From Actinomycetota bacterium (GTDB lineage: Bacteria > Actinomycetota > Nitriliruptoria > Nitriliruptorales > Nitriliruptoraceae): DNA of 32,912 nt. The notes under the pieces were generated by a model. It had not been told where the DNA came from, did not search any database, and saw only the letters and a program-made list of their open reading frames with translations. The stretch lies in contig JAHWKB010000009.1 in the NCBI GenBank assembly GCA_019348115.1, positions 1 through 32,912 of the forward strand, written 5' to 3'. Below are positions 23,298 to 30,302 of this stretch, one piece after another; position 1 is the first letter of the stretch; each line of letters starts with the position of its first letter. The position numbers were made by a program, and so were the translations under genes.

Positions 23298-23534
23298 GTG
23301 ACCGATCGGGACGGTCCGGCCGACCAGGGGATGGTCGACGCCGACGACTTCCTCGGCTTCACCACCCGCCTCCGGGAGGCACACGGTCGCGTCGACGCCG
23401 CGAAGGTGTCGCGCGAGCAGAAGGGGCGGCTCCAGCGGCGGCTCATCACCATCGCGGACATGGGCCACCGCGACCTCGAGCAGGCGGGTGAGCTCCTGCG
23501 TCGCCTCGAGGCCGAGCTCGACCGCCGCTCGTAG
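23298..23534 (+). CDS. Small hypothetical helical protein (78 aa)
   Basis: Not recognised. The 78-residue product is charged and predicted to be mainly helical: VDADDFLGFTTRLREAHGRV, then KVSREQKGRLQRRLITIADM and a final AGELLRRLEAELDRRS that could form a coiled coil. GTG 23298 is used, with the purine run GGGGGAT just before; GTG 23286 in the same frame is a possible alternative. The reading frame follows a plausible GC-rich codon pattern and a TACGCT -10-like box stands at 23215-23220. The gene is divergent from the tandem-GNAT gene and 75 bases before the ART-like gene, so the two may be co-expressed. No Cys, no membrane segment. Confidence 0.55.
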   Translation: MTDRDGPADQGMVDADDFLGFTTRLREAHGRVDAAKVSREQKGRLQRRLITIADMGHRDLEQAGELLRRLEAELDRRS

Positions 23535-23570
23535 CGCCACGGGGCCGTGGGGGGCCCGGGGCCCCGCGGC

Positions 23571-23576
23571 TATCCT
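23571..23576 (+). promoter_or_regulatory. Putative -10 box for the 23610 gene
   Basis: TATCCT, 34 bases before GTG 23610, fits the actinobacterial -10 pattern. Confidence 0.35.
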
Positions 23577-23609
23577 CGGCCGCCACCCCCACCCGCCCGA
23601 GGATCCGTC

Positions 23610-24413
23610 GTGCCCCGAGTCCCCGTCTACCACCTCACCCCGCTCCGTCGGCTGCCGCTGATCGAGGAGGAGGGGCTCCGCACGCGCGCCGACCTGTCGG
23701 ACCTCCTGGGCCCCATCGGTGAGCTCGACGAGCGGGCGCCCGGGACGTTCGGGCACGGCAAGCGCGTCTCCGCCTTCCTGGATCTCGCCCACGCGAAGAC
23801 GACCACCGACGAGCACGGAGCGGGCCTCGTCTCCTTCACGGTCGACCCCGCGAAGGCGCTCGCGGCCCCGGCCTCGGCCCGCATGGGCGGCGACGTCGCC
23901 GCGTACTGGGAGGCGGCCCGGCCCCTCAAGGCATGGCTCGACGAGGGCGACGCCCCGACGGACCTCGAGGTGCACCAGAACGTGCCGGTCCGGTCCAAGT
24001 TCCTGCACATCCACGCGCCGCTCGTGGGACCCGAGGAGCTCGGCGACTACGCGCCGCTCGTGGACGCGGTGGCGGACGAGGACCGGCTGTCCGCCAAGGC
24101 GCTCATGCATCTCGCGGTCATCGCCTGCGAGGCCGACTTCGCCTCCGCCGACTGGTACGCGGCGTGCGCGCTCGCGTGGCGCGAGAGCGAGGACCCGGAA
24201 CGGCTCGTCCGCGAGCTGGTCGAGACCGACCCGGACAAGGTCGCGTCGGCCGCGCTCGCCGAGTACGGCACCCTGGCGCCGGACGCCACGGCGCGGCTGC
24301 GGACGGTGCTCGACGAGACCCGGGCGTGGGCCGACGAGAACGGCCTCGAGCACGGGCGTGGGCTGTTCGCCCGCACCGCGCTGGTCCTCGACCAGCTCCC
24401 CGCGCACGCGTAG
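23610..24413 (+). CDS. Unassigned protein, possibly ADP-ribosyltransferase-like fold
   Basis: 267-residue protein that I do not assign to a known family. The N-terminus VPVYHLTPLRRLPLIEEEGLRTR resembles the opening of DarT/DUF4433 and other ADP-ribosyltransferase-fold proteins (a Y-H-x-T followed by a helix ending in G-L). KRVSAFLDLAHAKTT could be the second motif, and TDLEVHQNVPVRSKFLHIHAPL (Glu120) resembles the strand with the catalytic Glu. This H-x-E match is by eye and weak. The C-terminal half (about 140-267) is helical and charged and may be a separate domain. GTG 23610 has GAGGA six bases upstream. No obvious antitoxin or macrodomain partner is next to it; the small 23298 ORF precedes it and a cold-shock-like gene converges on it. 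Confidence 0.72.
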   Translation: MPRVPVYHLTPLRRLPLIEEEGLRTRADLSDLLGPIGELDERAPGTFGHGKRVSAFLDLAHAKTTTDEHGAGLVSFTVDPAKALAAPASARMGGDVAAYWEAARPLKAWLDEGDAPTDLEVHQNVPVRSKFLHIHAPLVGPEELGDYAPLVDAVADEDRLSAKALMHLAVIACEADFASADWYAACALAWRESEDPERLVRELVETDPDKVASAALAEYGTLAPDATARLRTVLDETRAWADENGLEHGRGLFARTALVLDQLPAHA

Positions 24414-24501
24414 GCCGCGAGGAGGACGGCACGTCGACCGAGGACGGCGCGCTCCACCGCCGGCCGGCGTCGACGAACCGACGCGCCGAGGGAGCCTCGT
24501 A

Positions 24502-24714
24502 TCAGAGCGAGACGATGTTGAGGTTGGTGACGCGCTCGTCGTCGCCGTCGCTGGAGAGCTCGAACCGGACGCGCTGACCGAGCCGCAGCTCGCGCAGGCC
24601 GGAGGCCGCGAAGGCCTCGCGGTCCACCGGGTGCTCGGCGAGCCGATCGTCGAGCACGACCGCCGTCCACGTGCTCGGGTCGAAGCTCTTGACGGTGCCC
24701 TGCGGCATCGACAT
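24502..24714 (-). CDS. Degenerate cold-shock-domain protein
   Basis: 70-residue single-domain protein with the outline of CspA: GTVKSFDPSTWTAVVLDD at the N-terminus, AFAASGLRELRLGQRVRFEL in the middle and VTNLNIVSL at the end. The RNA-binding aromatic motifs RNP1 (KGFGFI) and RNP2 (VFVH) are not preserved: TWTAVVL and EHPVDR stand in their place. So the OB fold is probably kept but binding of RNA as in CspA is unlikely. ATG 24714 is used, with GGAG four bases upstream; ATG 24708 in the same frame gives an equally good spacing of ten. A TATCCT -10-like box is at 24743-24738. It is convergent with the ART-like gene. Confidence 0.8.
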   Translation of the reverse strand: MSMPQGTVKSFDPSTWTAVVLDDRLAEHPVDREAFAASGLRELRLGQRVRFELSSDGDDERVTNLNIVSL

Positions 24715-24737
24715 CTCTCTCCATCGGGGACGCGCGG

Positions 24738-24743
24738 AGGATA
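24738..24743 (-). promoter_or_regulatory. Putative -10 box for the cold-shock-like gene
   Basis: TATCCT on the minus strand, 23 bases before ATG 24714. Confidence 0.35.
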
Positions 24744-24864
24744 GCCGTCGGCCTGCGACGCCCCGTGCTCGACCGGATGGCGGCGAGCGCCGCCACCGCG
24801 CTCGGACGGAGGTCCCCTCGCGGTCACGGCGTCCGGGGCACACTGCGCCCCCGAGGAGGTGCCT

Positions 24865-25521
24865 GTGGACTTCGAGCCGTTCGTCCGTCTGCTGGTCGCC
24901 GCTGCCCTGACCTCGTTCATCGGCCTCGACCGCGAGCTCCGCGCGAAGCCGGCGGGACTGCGGACGAACATCGTCGTCGGCATCGCCACGGCGGCCTTCG
25001 CCTACGCCGGCGCGCTCGGGTTCATGGGCGGTGACCCCACCCGCGTGGCGGCACAGATCGTGTCCGGCATCGGTTTCCTCGGCGGCGGGGCGATCTTCGC
25101 CTCGGCCGGGAAGCCGCACGGGCTCACGACCGCGGCCGCGCTGTGGGGGTCGGCCGCCATCGGCCTCGCGGCGGGCATCGGTGAGTACTCGATCGCGCTG
25201 GCGGTCGTCGTCGTGACGCTCCTCACCCTGTGGCCGCTCGACCTCGTCGCGCAGCGGGCCCTGGCGGGCCGCGTCCGGCACGACGTCCGCATCCTCGTCG
25301 TGCTCGAACGGCTCGACGCGCTCCCCCTCGTGCAGCGGCGGCTCGCCGCGATGCCCGTCGACGTGCACGACCTCGAGCTGCGCACCCTGCGGGACGACCT
25401 CGTCGTCGAGCTGACGCTGGCCGGTCGCGTCGCCGAGGTGTCGCGCGCCGCGGACATGGTCGAGACCCTCGACGGCGTCCGCCTGGTGGCACGCCAGCTC
25501 CACGAGCGCCAGGACGACTGA
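24865..25521 (+). CDS. MgtC/SapB family membrane protein
   Basis: 218 residues: an N-terminal MgtC domain with four or five membrane helices and a C-terminal cytosolic domain of about 85 residues. MgtC signatures: TSFIGLDRELRAKPAGLRTNIVVGI, QIVSGIGFLGGGAIFA and HGLTTAAALWGSAAIGLAAG. Family members support growth at low magnesium and in macrophages, or act as modulators of transport; the basic role in environmental bacteria is uncertain. GTG 24865 is preferred because GAGGAGG ends five bases before it; the track start GTG 24859 overlaps that site. Its TGA overlaps the ATG of the next gene by one base (TGATG), so the two are coupled. Confidence 0.9.
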   Translation: MDFEPFVRLLVAAALTSFIGLDRELRAKPAGLRTNIVVGIATAAFAYAGALGFMGGDPTRVAAQIVSGIGFLGGGAIFASAGKPHGLTTAAALWGSAAIGLAAGIGEYSIALAVVVVTLLTLWPLDLVAQRALAGRVRHDVRILVVLERLDALPLVQRRLAAMPVDVHDLELRTLRDDLVVELTLAGRVAEVSRAADMVETLDGVRLVARQLHERQDD

Positions 25522-26057
25522 TGGCGTCCCGGCCCCCGGAGCTCGAGACGACGCTGCCGGACGGGACGCGCGTCCGCTTCCGCCCGATCGGCGTCGATGA
25601 CACCCAGCTGCTGCGCGAGGGGATCGGCCGCCTGTCCGAGCGGTCCCGGCGGCTGCGCTTCCACAGCGCGGTCACCAGCCTGTCCGACGCGCAGCTGCGG
25701 CACCTCGTGGACGTCGACCACCACGACCAGGAGGCGCTCATCGCGGACGTCCTCCTCGGCGACGAGTACGTCGGCGTCGGGGTAGCGCGCTACGCCCGCG
25801 CGGCGCCGGACGACGGCGTCCCGGAGTTCGCGATGGTCGTCGAGGACGCCTGGCAGGGCCGCGGCGTCGGGCGCCTGCTCCTGCGCGCCCTCTTCGCGGC
25901 CGCGCGGCGCAACGGCTTCGAGCGGCTGACGGCCGAGGTGCTGGCGGAGAACGACCGCATGCTCCGGCTCCTGCGCGAGGAGGCCGGCGCCGTCACGCTC
26001 CGGCGCGACGGATCCGCCTTCCACGTCACCCTGGAGCTGCCGCCTCGGCAGGGTTAG
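25521..26057 (+). CDS. GNAT family N-acetyltransferase
   Basis: 178-residue acetyltransferase. It opens TTLPDGTRVRFRPIGVDDTQLL, continues LSERSRRLRFHSAVTSLSDAQL and HLVDVDHHDQEALIADV, a pattern seen in the acetyltransferase part of protein acetylases such as Pat and its relatives. The acetyl-CoA loop is VVEDAWQGRGVGRLLLRALF. ATG 25521 overlaps the stop of mgtC, which implies translational coupling. A protein-lysine acetylase role is plausible, but no cyclic-nucleotide domain is attached. The stop codon overlaps that of the convergent cofC. Confidence 0.87.
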   Translation: MASRPPELETTLPDGTRVRFRPIGVDDTQLLREGIGRLSERSRRLRFHSAVTSLSDAQLRHLVDVDHHDQEALIADVLLGDEYVGVGVARYARAAPDDGVPEFAMVVEDAWQGRGVGRLLLRALFAAARRNGFERLTAEVLAENDRMLRLLREEAGAVTLRRDGSAFHVTLELPPRQG

Positions 26058-26707
26058 CCCGCCGCCTCGAGCCGGGTCGCGATCGACCGGAGGAACGCCG
26101 ACGTCGCCACACCCAGTGGCCCCCGGGTCAGCGCGGTCACGTCGGCCCAGGTGTCCACGTCGCCGGCGAACCCAGGGAGCTCCACGCGGACGGCGGCCAT
26201 GCCGGCGGCGCGCGCCCGCGCGAGGTGGCGCGCGCCCGATGCCGGGCCGTAGGCCGTCCGGATGGCGTCGGACGGCCGGCGCAGCAGCCCGCCGGTGCCA
26301 CCGTCCTCGGTCGGTGCGACCGCGACCGCGGCGTCGGTCGCGAGCAGGCCGTCCACCTCGGTCGGGGTGAGGCGGGGGAGGTCCGCGGCGACGACGAGCA
26401 GCTCGGGGACGGGGCCGAGCTGGCACGTGGCGGCGGCGAGTGCGCCGTCGAGGCCGTGCGTGGTCGGCGGGTCGAGGAGCACGTCGAGGCCGAGCGCACT
26501 CGCCGCCGCCGCGGCCGGGGCCCCGCTCGCCACCACCACGATGCGCTCGACCGCCGAGGCGAGGAGCGACGACGTCACGTCGGCGAGCATCGCGCCGGAC
26601 AGGGCGGCACGCTCCTCGCGCGTCAGCTCGGTGGCGAGGCGCGACTTGCCCTCGCCGGGGGAGCGCAGGGGCACGAGCGCGAGCGTGCCGCCGCGCCCTC
26701 CATCCAC
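26054..26707 (-). CDS. cofC: 2-phospholactate/phosphoenolpyruvate guanylyltransferase (coenzyme F420 synthesis)
   Basis: Nucleotidyltransferase that couples GTP with 2-phospholactate or, in mycobacteria (FbiD), phosphoenolpyruvate, to build the side chain of coenzyme F420; 217 residues. The N-terminal signature LALVPLRSPGEGKSRLATEL with Lys/Arg near residues 20-23, then RAALSGAMLADVTSSLL, the internal LVVAADLPRLTPTEVDGLL and VAPTEDGGTGGLLRRP are all typical. GTG 26707 is used, with GGGAG about eight bases upstream. It lies divergent to gpsA, as does its mycobacterial counterpart near gpsA and ddlA. Presence implies the organism makes F420; other F420 genes are not in the window. Confidence 0.91.
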   Translation of the reverse strand: MDGGRGGTLALVPLRSPGEGKSRLATELTREERAALSGAMLADVTSSLLASAVERIVVVASGAPAAAAASALGLDVLLDPPTTHGLDGALAAATCQLGPVPELLVVAADLPRLTPTEVDGLLATDAAVAVAPTEDGGTGGLLRRPSDAIRTAYGPASGARHLARARAAGMAAVRVELPGFAGDVDTWADVTALTRGPLGVATSAFLRSIATRLEAAG

Positions 26708-26768
26708 CGGTCCTGCTCCCGTCGGTCCCGCGGCGCAGGCTACTGCGGCGGGTGCGGGGGGCCGCCGC

Positions 26769-26774
26769 TAACGT
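26769..26774 (+). promoter_or_regulatory. Putative -10 box for gpsA
   Basis: TAACGT, 36 bases before the gpsA GTG, fits the TAnnnT pattern. Confidence 0.3.
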
Positions 26775-26809
26775 CGGCGCGGTCCGGGGACACGGCGAGG
26801 GAGGTCAGG

Positions 26810-27823
26810 GTGTCGAAGGTCGCGGTGATGGGCTCGGGATCGTGGGGGACGGCCTTCGCGCTGATGTGCCAGGACGCCGGTCAGCGGACCGTCCTGTGGG
26901 CACGCCGCCCCGAGGTCGCCGACGAGATCAACGAGCAGCACACCAACGCGGACTACCTCCCGGACATCGAGCTCCCCGACGGCCTCACCGCCACCTCGGA
27001 CCCGGAGGAGGCCCTCGCGGACGCCGAGCTGGTGGTGCTCGCCATCCCGTCCATCGGCATCGGCGAGCAGATCGACCAGTGGGGCGGTGCCATCGGCGAG
27101 GACGCCACCCTCGTCAGCCTCATCAAGGGCGTCGACGTCTCGAGCCGTCGCTTCGGCAGCGAGGTCATCGCCGACTCGCTCGGCTGCGACCCCGACCGCG
27201 TGGTCGTCGTGACCGGCCCCAACCTCGCCAAGGAGTGCGCGCAGCGGCTGCCGTCGGCGACCGTCGCCGCGTCGCCCGACGCGACCCGCGCCGAGCAGGT
27301 GCAGGATGCCGTCATGGCGCCGTACTTCCGCGTCTACACGAACCTCGACAAGGTCGGCGTCGAGATCGGCGGTGCCGTCAAGAACGTGGTCGCGCTGGCG
27401 GCCGGCATCGCCGAGGGCATGGGGTTCGGCGACAACACCAAGGCGATGGTCATCACCCGCGGGCTCGCCGAGATGCAGCGGCTCGGCGTGGCGCTCGGCG
27501 GCAAGCCACTGACGTTCTCCGGACTCGCCGGCGTCGGCGACCTCGTCGCCACCTGCACGTCGCCGAAGTCGCGCAACCGGACGGTCGGCGAGAAGCTCGG
27601 CCAGGGCATGAAGCTCGACGAGATCATCGACCAGATGAACATGGTCGCCGAAGGGGTGAAGTCCTCGAAGGCCATCGTCGACCTCGCGGAACGCGCCGGC
27701 GTGGAGATGCCCATCGCGGAGGGCGTCGTGCGTGTGGTCCACGACGACCTCGACCCCGGGATCATGGTCAAGGAGCTGATGGCGCGCGACGCCAAGCCCG
27801 AGATCTACGGCATGGACCGCTAG
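26810..27823 (+). CDS. gpsA: NAD(P)-dependent glycerol-3-phosphate dehydrogenase
   Basis: Reduces dihydroxyacetone phosphate to sn-glycerol 3-phosphate for phospholipid synthesis; 337 residues, normal. The Rossmann motif is VAVMGSGSWGTAFALM (residues 4-19), then VSLIKGVD with Lys106, VVTGPNLAKECAQRLPSATV, and GGAVKNVVALAAGIAEGMGFG with catalytic Lys191. The last third (TRGLAEMQRLGVALGG, LAGVGDLVATCTSPKSRNR) is typical. GTG 26810 has GGGAGG five bases upstream. Only one base pattern is odd: its TAG stop shares bases with the stop of the convergent glycosyltransferase gene. Mycobacteria also keep gpsA close to cofC/fbiD and ddlA; here ddl lies 4 kb away after four other genes. Confidence 0.95.
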   Translation: MSKVAVMGSGSWGTAFALMCQDAGQRTVLWARRPEVADEINEQHTNADYLPDIELPDGLTATSDPEEALADAELVVLAIPSIGIGEQIDQWGGAIGEDATLVSLIKGVDVSSRRFGSEVIADSLGCDPDRVVVVTGPNLAKECAQRLPSATVAASPDATRAEQVQDAVMAPYFRVYTNLDKVGVEIGGAVKNVVALAAGIAEGMGFGDNTKAMVITRGLAEMQRLGVALGGKPLTFSGLAGVGDLVATCTSPKSRNRTVGEKLGQGMKLDEIIDQMNMVAEGVKSSKAIVDLAERAGVEMPIAEGVVRVVHDDLDPGIMVKELMARDAKPEIYGMDR

Positions 27824-29187
27824 CGGTCCTCCGCGATCCACACGTCGAGCCGGTCGACCTCGACGACGCGGTAGCCCCCGTCGGCGCGGAGCCGTCCCTC
27901 GAGGTCCCCGATGTCGCGCCTCCCGGTGACCTTCGGATCGAGCACGACGACGTCCGCCGGCAGCTCCGGCACCACCTCGAGGTGCGGGGCGTGGAAGAGC
28001 AGGACGCGCGGGTAGCCGTGGACGAGGACGGTCGCGGGTCGCCGGTCGAGGTCCCGGAGGAGCTCGGCGACCGCGCGGTAGTCGGTGCTCCCGCGGGTCG
28101 CCGTGTGCGTGACCGTGAGCGCCGACACCACGACGAGGACGCCCACGACGACGGTCGCCGCCCCACGCCCCAGGGTGCCACGGCCCGCGAGCGCCCGGAT
28201 CCCCAGGACCGCCAGCGCCACCGTCTGGGGCAGCCACAGGAAGCGGTAGTGGGGGAGGACCAGGGCGCCGGCGGCGACGACGATGGCGGGGAACACGACC
28301 GCCGCGACGAGCACCGTGCGGAGGTCCTCCCGGGCGCGGGTGGACACCACCCCGACGATGGCCGACACCGTCAGCACGACGGTGAGGACCGAGCCGTCGT
28401 CCCGCCACTGGTACGCCCAGGGGGCCCACCACGGGGCCGCGTCGTAGGCCCGGGCGCGGATCACCACCGGATGCCCGAGCGCCCGGTGGTCGGCCTGCAG
28501 CGAGAAGGTGCGGACGAGCGCCTCGATCGCGTCGCCGCCGAAGACGACCGTGAAGGGCAGCAGGAACCCGACGACCACGGCGACGCCGAGGACCGCCCAC
28601 CGCAGGACGACCGTGCGAGGCCGGCGGTCCTCGACGAGGAGCGGCACCAGCCCGAGCGCCGGAGCGAAGAGCAGCCCCGGCAGCTTCGCGGCCCCCGCCA
28701 GCCCGAGGAGGGCCCCGGCGCCGACGAGCCAGCGCAGCCGCCGGTCGTCCGTCCACCGGGCGGCGGCGACGAGCGCGAGGACCGCGATCGCCGTGGCGAC
28801 CGGATCGAGCATCCCGTAGCGGTCGAGCTTGTCGAAGCCGCCGAGCGGCTGGTCGAGCGCACGGAGCGCGTGCGGCAGCCCGGCCCAGGCGGCCGCGGCG
28901 GCGAGGCCCCAGTGCCGCTCGCCCGTCGCGCGTGCCACCAGCAGATGGAGGCCCACGAGGATCGCGACGCCGGCGAGGACCGCGACGAGCCGCACGGCGA
29001 GCAGGGGGTCGGGGACGACCTCCTGCGCGAGGCCGAACAGCAGCTTCGCGAGCGGCGGGTGCTCGGCGTTCAGCGTCGCGTCCCCGGCGACGAGCGCCGC
29101 GCCCACCCGGAGGTAGACGACCTCGTCCGGCAGCGCGCTCGCCGATCCGAGCCCGGGGAGGTAGGCGAGCGCGGTCAGCAGCGCCAC
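27820..29187 (-). CDS. GT-C glycosyltransferase, PMT/ArnT-like (family 39)
   Basis: Integral-membrane glycosyltransferase that would use a polyprenyl-phosphate sugar donor on the outer face of the membrane. The first loop has PDEVVYLRVG, the acidic motif of GT-C enzymes, followed by NAEHPPLAKLLFGLA, the His-Pro-Pro-Leu-x-Lys motif of protein O-mannosyltransferases, and DKLDRYGMLDPVATAIAV. About ten hydrophobic segments follow and a short C-terminal soluble part ends YRVVEVDRLDVWIAEDR. The start is uncertain. GTG 29187 is the first canonical codon in frame, but it cuts the first helix, which begins about ten residues earlier; an ATC at 29247 preceded by GAAGGG would give a full helix. Acceptor (protein or lipid) unknown. 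Convergent with gpsA, sharing stop bases. Confidence 0.8.
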   Translation of the reverse strand: MALLTALAYLPGLGSASALPDEVVYLRVGAALVAGDATLNAEHPPLAKLLFGLAQEVVPDPLLAVRLVAVLAGVAILVGLHLLVARATGERHWGLAAAAAWAGLPHALRALDQPLGGFDKLDRYGMLDPVATAIAVLALVAAARWTDDRRLRWLVGAGALLGLAGAAKLPGLLFAPALGLVPLLVEDRRPRTVVLRWAVLGVAVVVGFLLPFTVVFGGDAIEALVRTFSLQADHRALGHPVVIRARAYDAAPWWAPWAYQWRDDGSVLTVVLTVSAIVGVVSTRAREDLRTVLVAAVVFPAIVVAAGALVLPHYRFLWLPQTVALAVLGIRALAGRGTLGRGAATVVVGVLVVVSALTVTHTATRGSTDYRAVAELLRDLDRRPATVLVHGYPRVLLFHAPHLEVVPELPADVVVLDPKVTGRRDIGDLEGRLRADGGYRVVEVDRLDVWIAEDR

Positions 29188-29273
29188 GACCCCGGCGCCG
29201 GCCAGCTCGGCCGGCGCCCAGGTCGTGGCGGGTCCGCGGTCCCCGATGGCGGGCCGCCCTTCAGCGGGGTGGG

Positions 29274-30197
29274 CTACTCGAACGAGATGCCGAGGGCCTG
29301 GACGATCTTGCCGGTCTGCTCCATCACACCGGACGTGAACTCGGCCGAGCCCTCGCCGATGTCGACGCGCATGATCTCGTCCCACTTGTCGGCGACGTCG
29401 TCCGGGGAGAAGGCGCCGTCGAACGTCGCGCCCTGGCCCTCGACGATCGCGACGCGGGCGATGTAGCCACCGCCCACCGAGAAGATGCGACCGGTCTCGG
29501 TGCAGGTCTCCGACGACAGGTAGGCCACGAGCGGCGAGACGTTCTCGGGCTCGAGCGCCTCGAGGAGCTGCGGCGGCATGATGTCCTCGGTCATGCGCGA
29601 CGCGGCGACCGGCGCGATCACGTTGGCGTTGATGCCGTACTTCTGGCCCTCGTGGGCGAGCGTCCGGGTGAGGCCCGCGATGCCGAGCTTCGCCGCCGAG
29701 TAGTTCGCCTGCCCGAAGTTGCCGTAGAGGCCGGAGCCCGACGTGGTGTTCACGACGCGGCCGTAGTTCTGGTCGCGGAAGTGCGACCAGGCCGCCATCG
29801 TCACGTAGAACGTGCCGTAGAGGTGGACCTTGAGGACGAGGTCGAGCTCCTCGGGCGTCAGCTTCGCGAACGACTTGTCGCGGAGGATGCCGGCGTTGTT
29901 GATGACGATGTCGACCCTGCCGAAGGCCTCGACCGCGTCGTCGACGATGCTCTTCGCGCCCTCGAGGTCGGCGACCGACGCGTAGTTCGCGATGGCCTCG
30001 CCGCCGTTGCTCGTGATCTCCTCGACGACCTGGTCGGCCATCTCGGAGCCGCCGCCCTCGCCGGCGCGGTTGCCTCCGAGGTCGTTGACGACGACCTTGG
30101 CGCCGCGGCTCGCGAGCAGGAGGGCGTGGCTCTTGCCGAGCCCGCCCCCGGCGCCGGTCACGACGGCGACGCGTCCATCGAAGTTGATCTCTGCCAC
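29274..30197 (-). CDS. SDR family dehydrogenase, MFE-2-like 3-hydroxyacyl-CoA dehydrogenase
   Basis: Short-chain dehydrogenase of 307 residues whose sequence is that of the dehydrogenase module of peroxisomal multifunctional enzyme type 2 (HSD17B4). Motifs: VAVVTGAGGGLGKSHALLLA, VVVNDLGGNRAGEGGG (insertion typical of this group), INNAGILRDKSFAKL, the catalytic Ser/Tyr/Lys in TSGSGLYGNFGQANYSAAKLG. Likely oxidises 3-hydroxyacyl-CoA or a steroid with NAD. After residue 220 the protein has SPLVAYLSSETCTETGRIFSVGGGYIARV and a C-terminal extension. GTG 30197 has GGAGG five bases upstream. A TAGCCT -10-like box lies on this strand at 30248-30243. Divergent from the PLP gene. Confidence 0.9.
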   Translation of the reverse strand: MAEINFDGRVAVVTGAGGGLGKSHALLLASRGAKVVVNDLGGNRAGEGGGSEMADQVVEEITSNGGEAIANYASVADLEGAKSIVDDAVEAFGRVDIVINNAGILRDKSFAKLTPEELDLVLKVHLYGTFYVTMAAWSHFRDQNYGRVVNTTSGSGLYGNFGQANYSAAKLGIAGLTRTLAHEGQKYGINANVIAPVAASRMTEDIMPPQLLEALEPENVSPLVAYLSSETCTETGRIFSVGGGYIARVAIVEGQGATFDGAFSPDDVADKWDEIMRVDIGEGSAEFTSGVMEQTGKIVQALGISFE

Positions 30198-30242
30198 GGG
30201 ATCCTCCAGGTCGCTGGTACATCGGTGTGTCTCTCGGCTGGC

Positions 30243-30269
30243 AGGCTAGTCGCGGTGCGGACGTACCCT
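30243..30269. promoter_or_regulatory. Divergent -10 boxes for the SDR and PLP genes
   Basis: TAGCCT on the minus strand (30248-30243) for the SDR gene and TACCCT on the plus strand (30264-30269) for the PLP enzyme gene. Each stands about 35 to 45 bases before its start codon. -35 boxes are not clear. Confidence 0.35.
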
Positions 30270-30302
30270 CCGCCCCGACCATCGACCCACCAGGAGCCTC
30301 CC

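Noticed and set aside
26440-29466. 1008-residue plus-strand ORF
   Set aside because: Out-of-frame over gpsA, then antisense over the glycosyltransferase; composition is Arg/Pro/Gly-rich and it has no recognisable motif.
27820-30282. 820-residue fusion of an SDR region and a glycosyltransferase
   Set aside because: The N-terminal 450 residues are an out-of-frame shadow of the SDR gene, which is clear in its own frame; only the C-terminal part is real.
28932-30302. N-terminal extension of the PLP enzyme ORF
   Set aside because: It is antisense to the SDR and glycosyltransferase genes and the real start has a ribosome-binding site at 30303.
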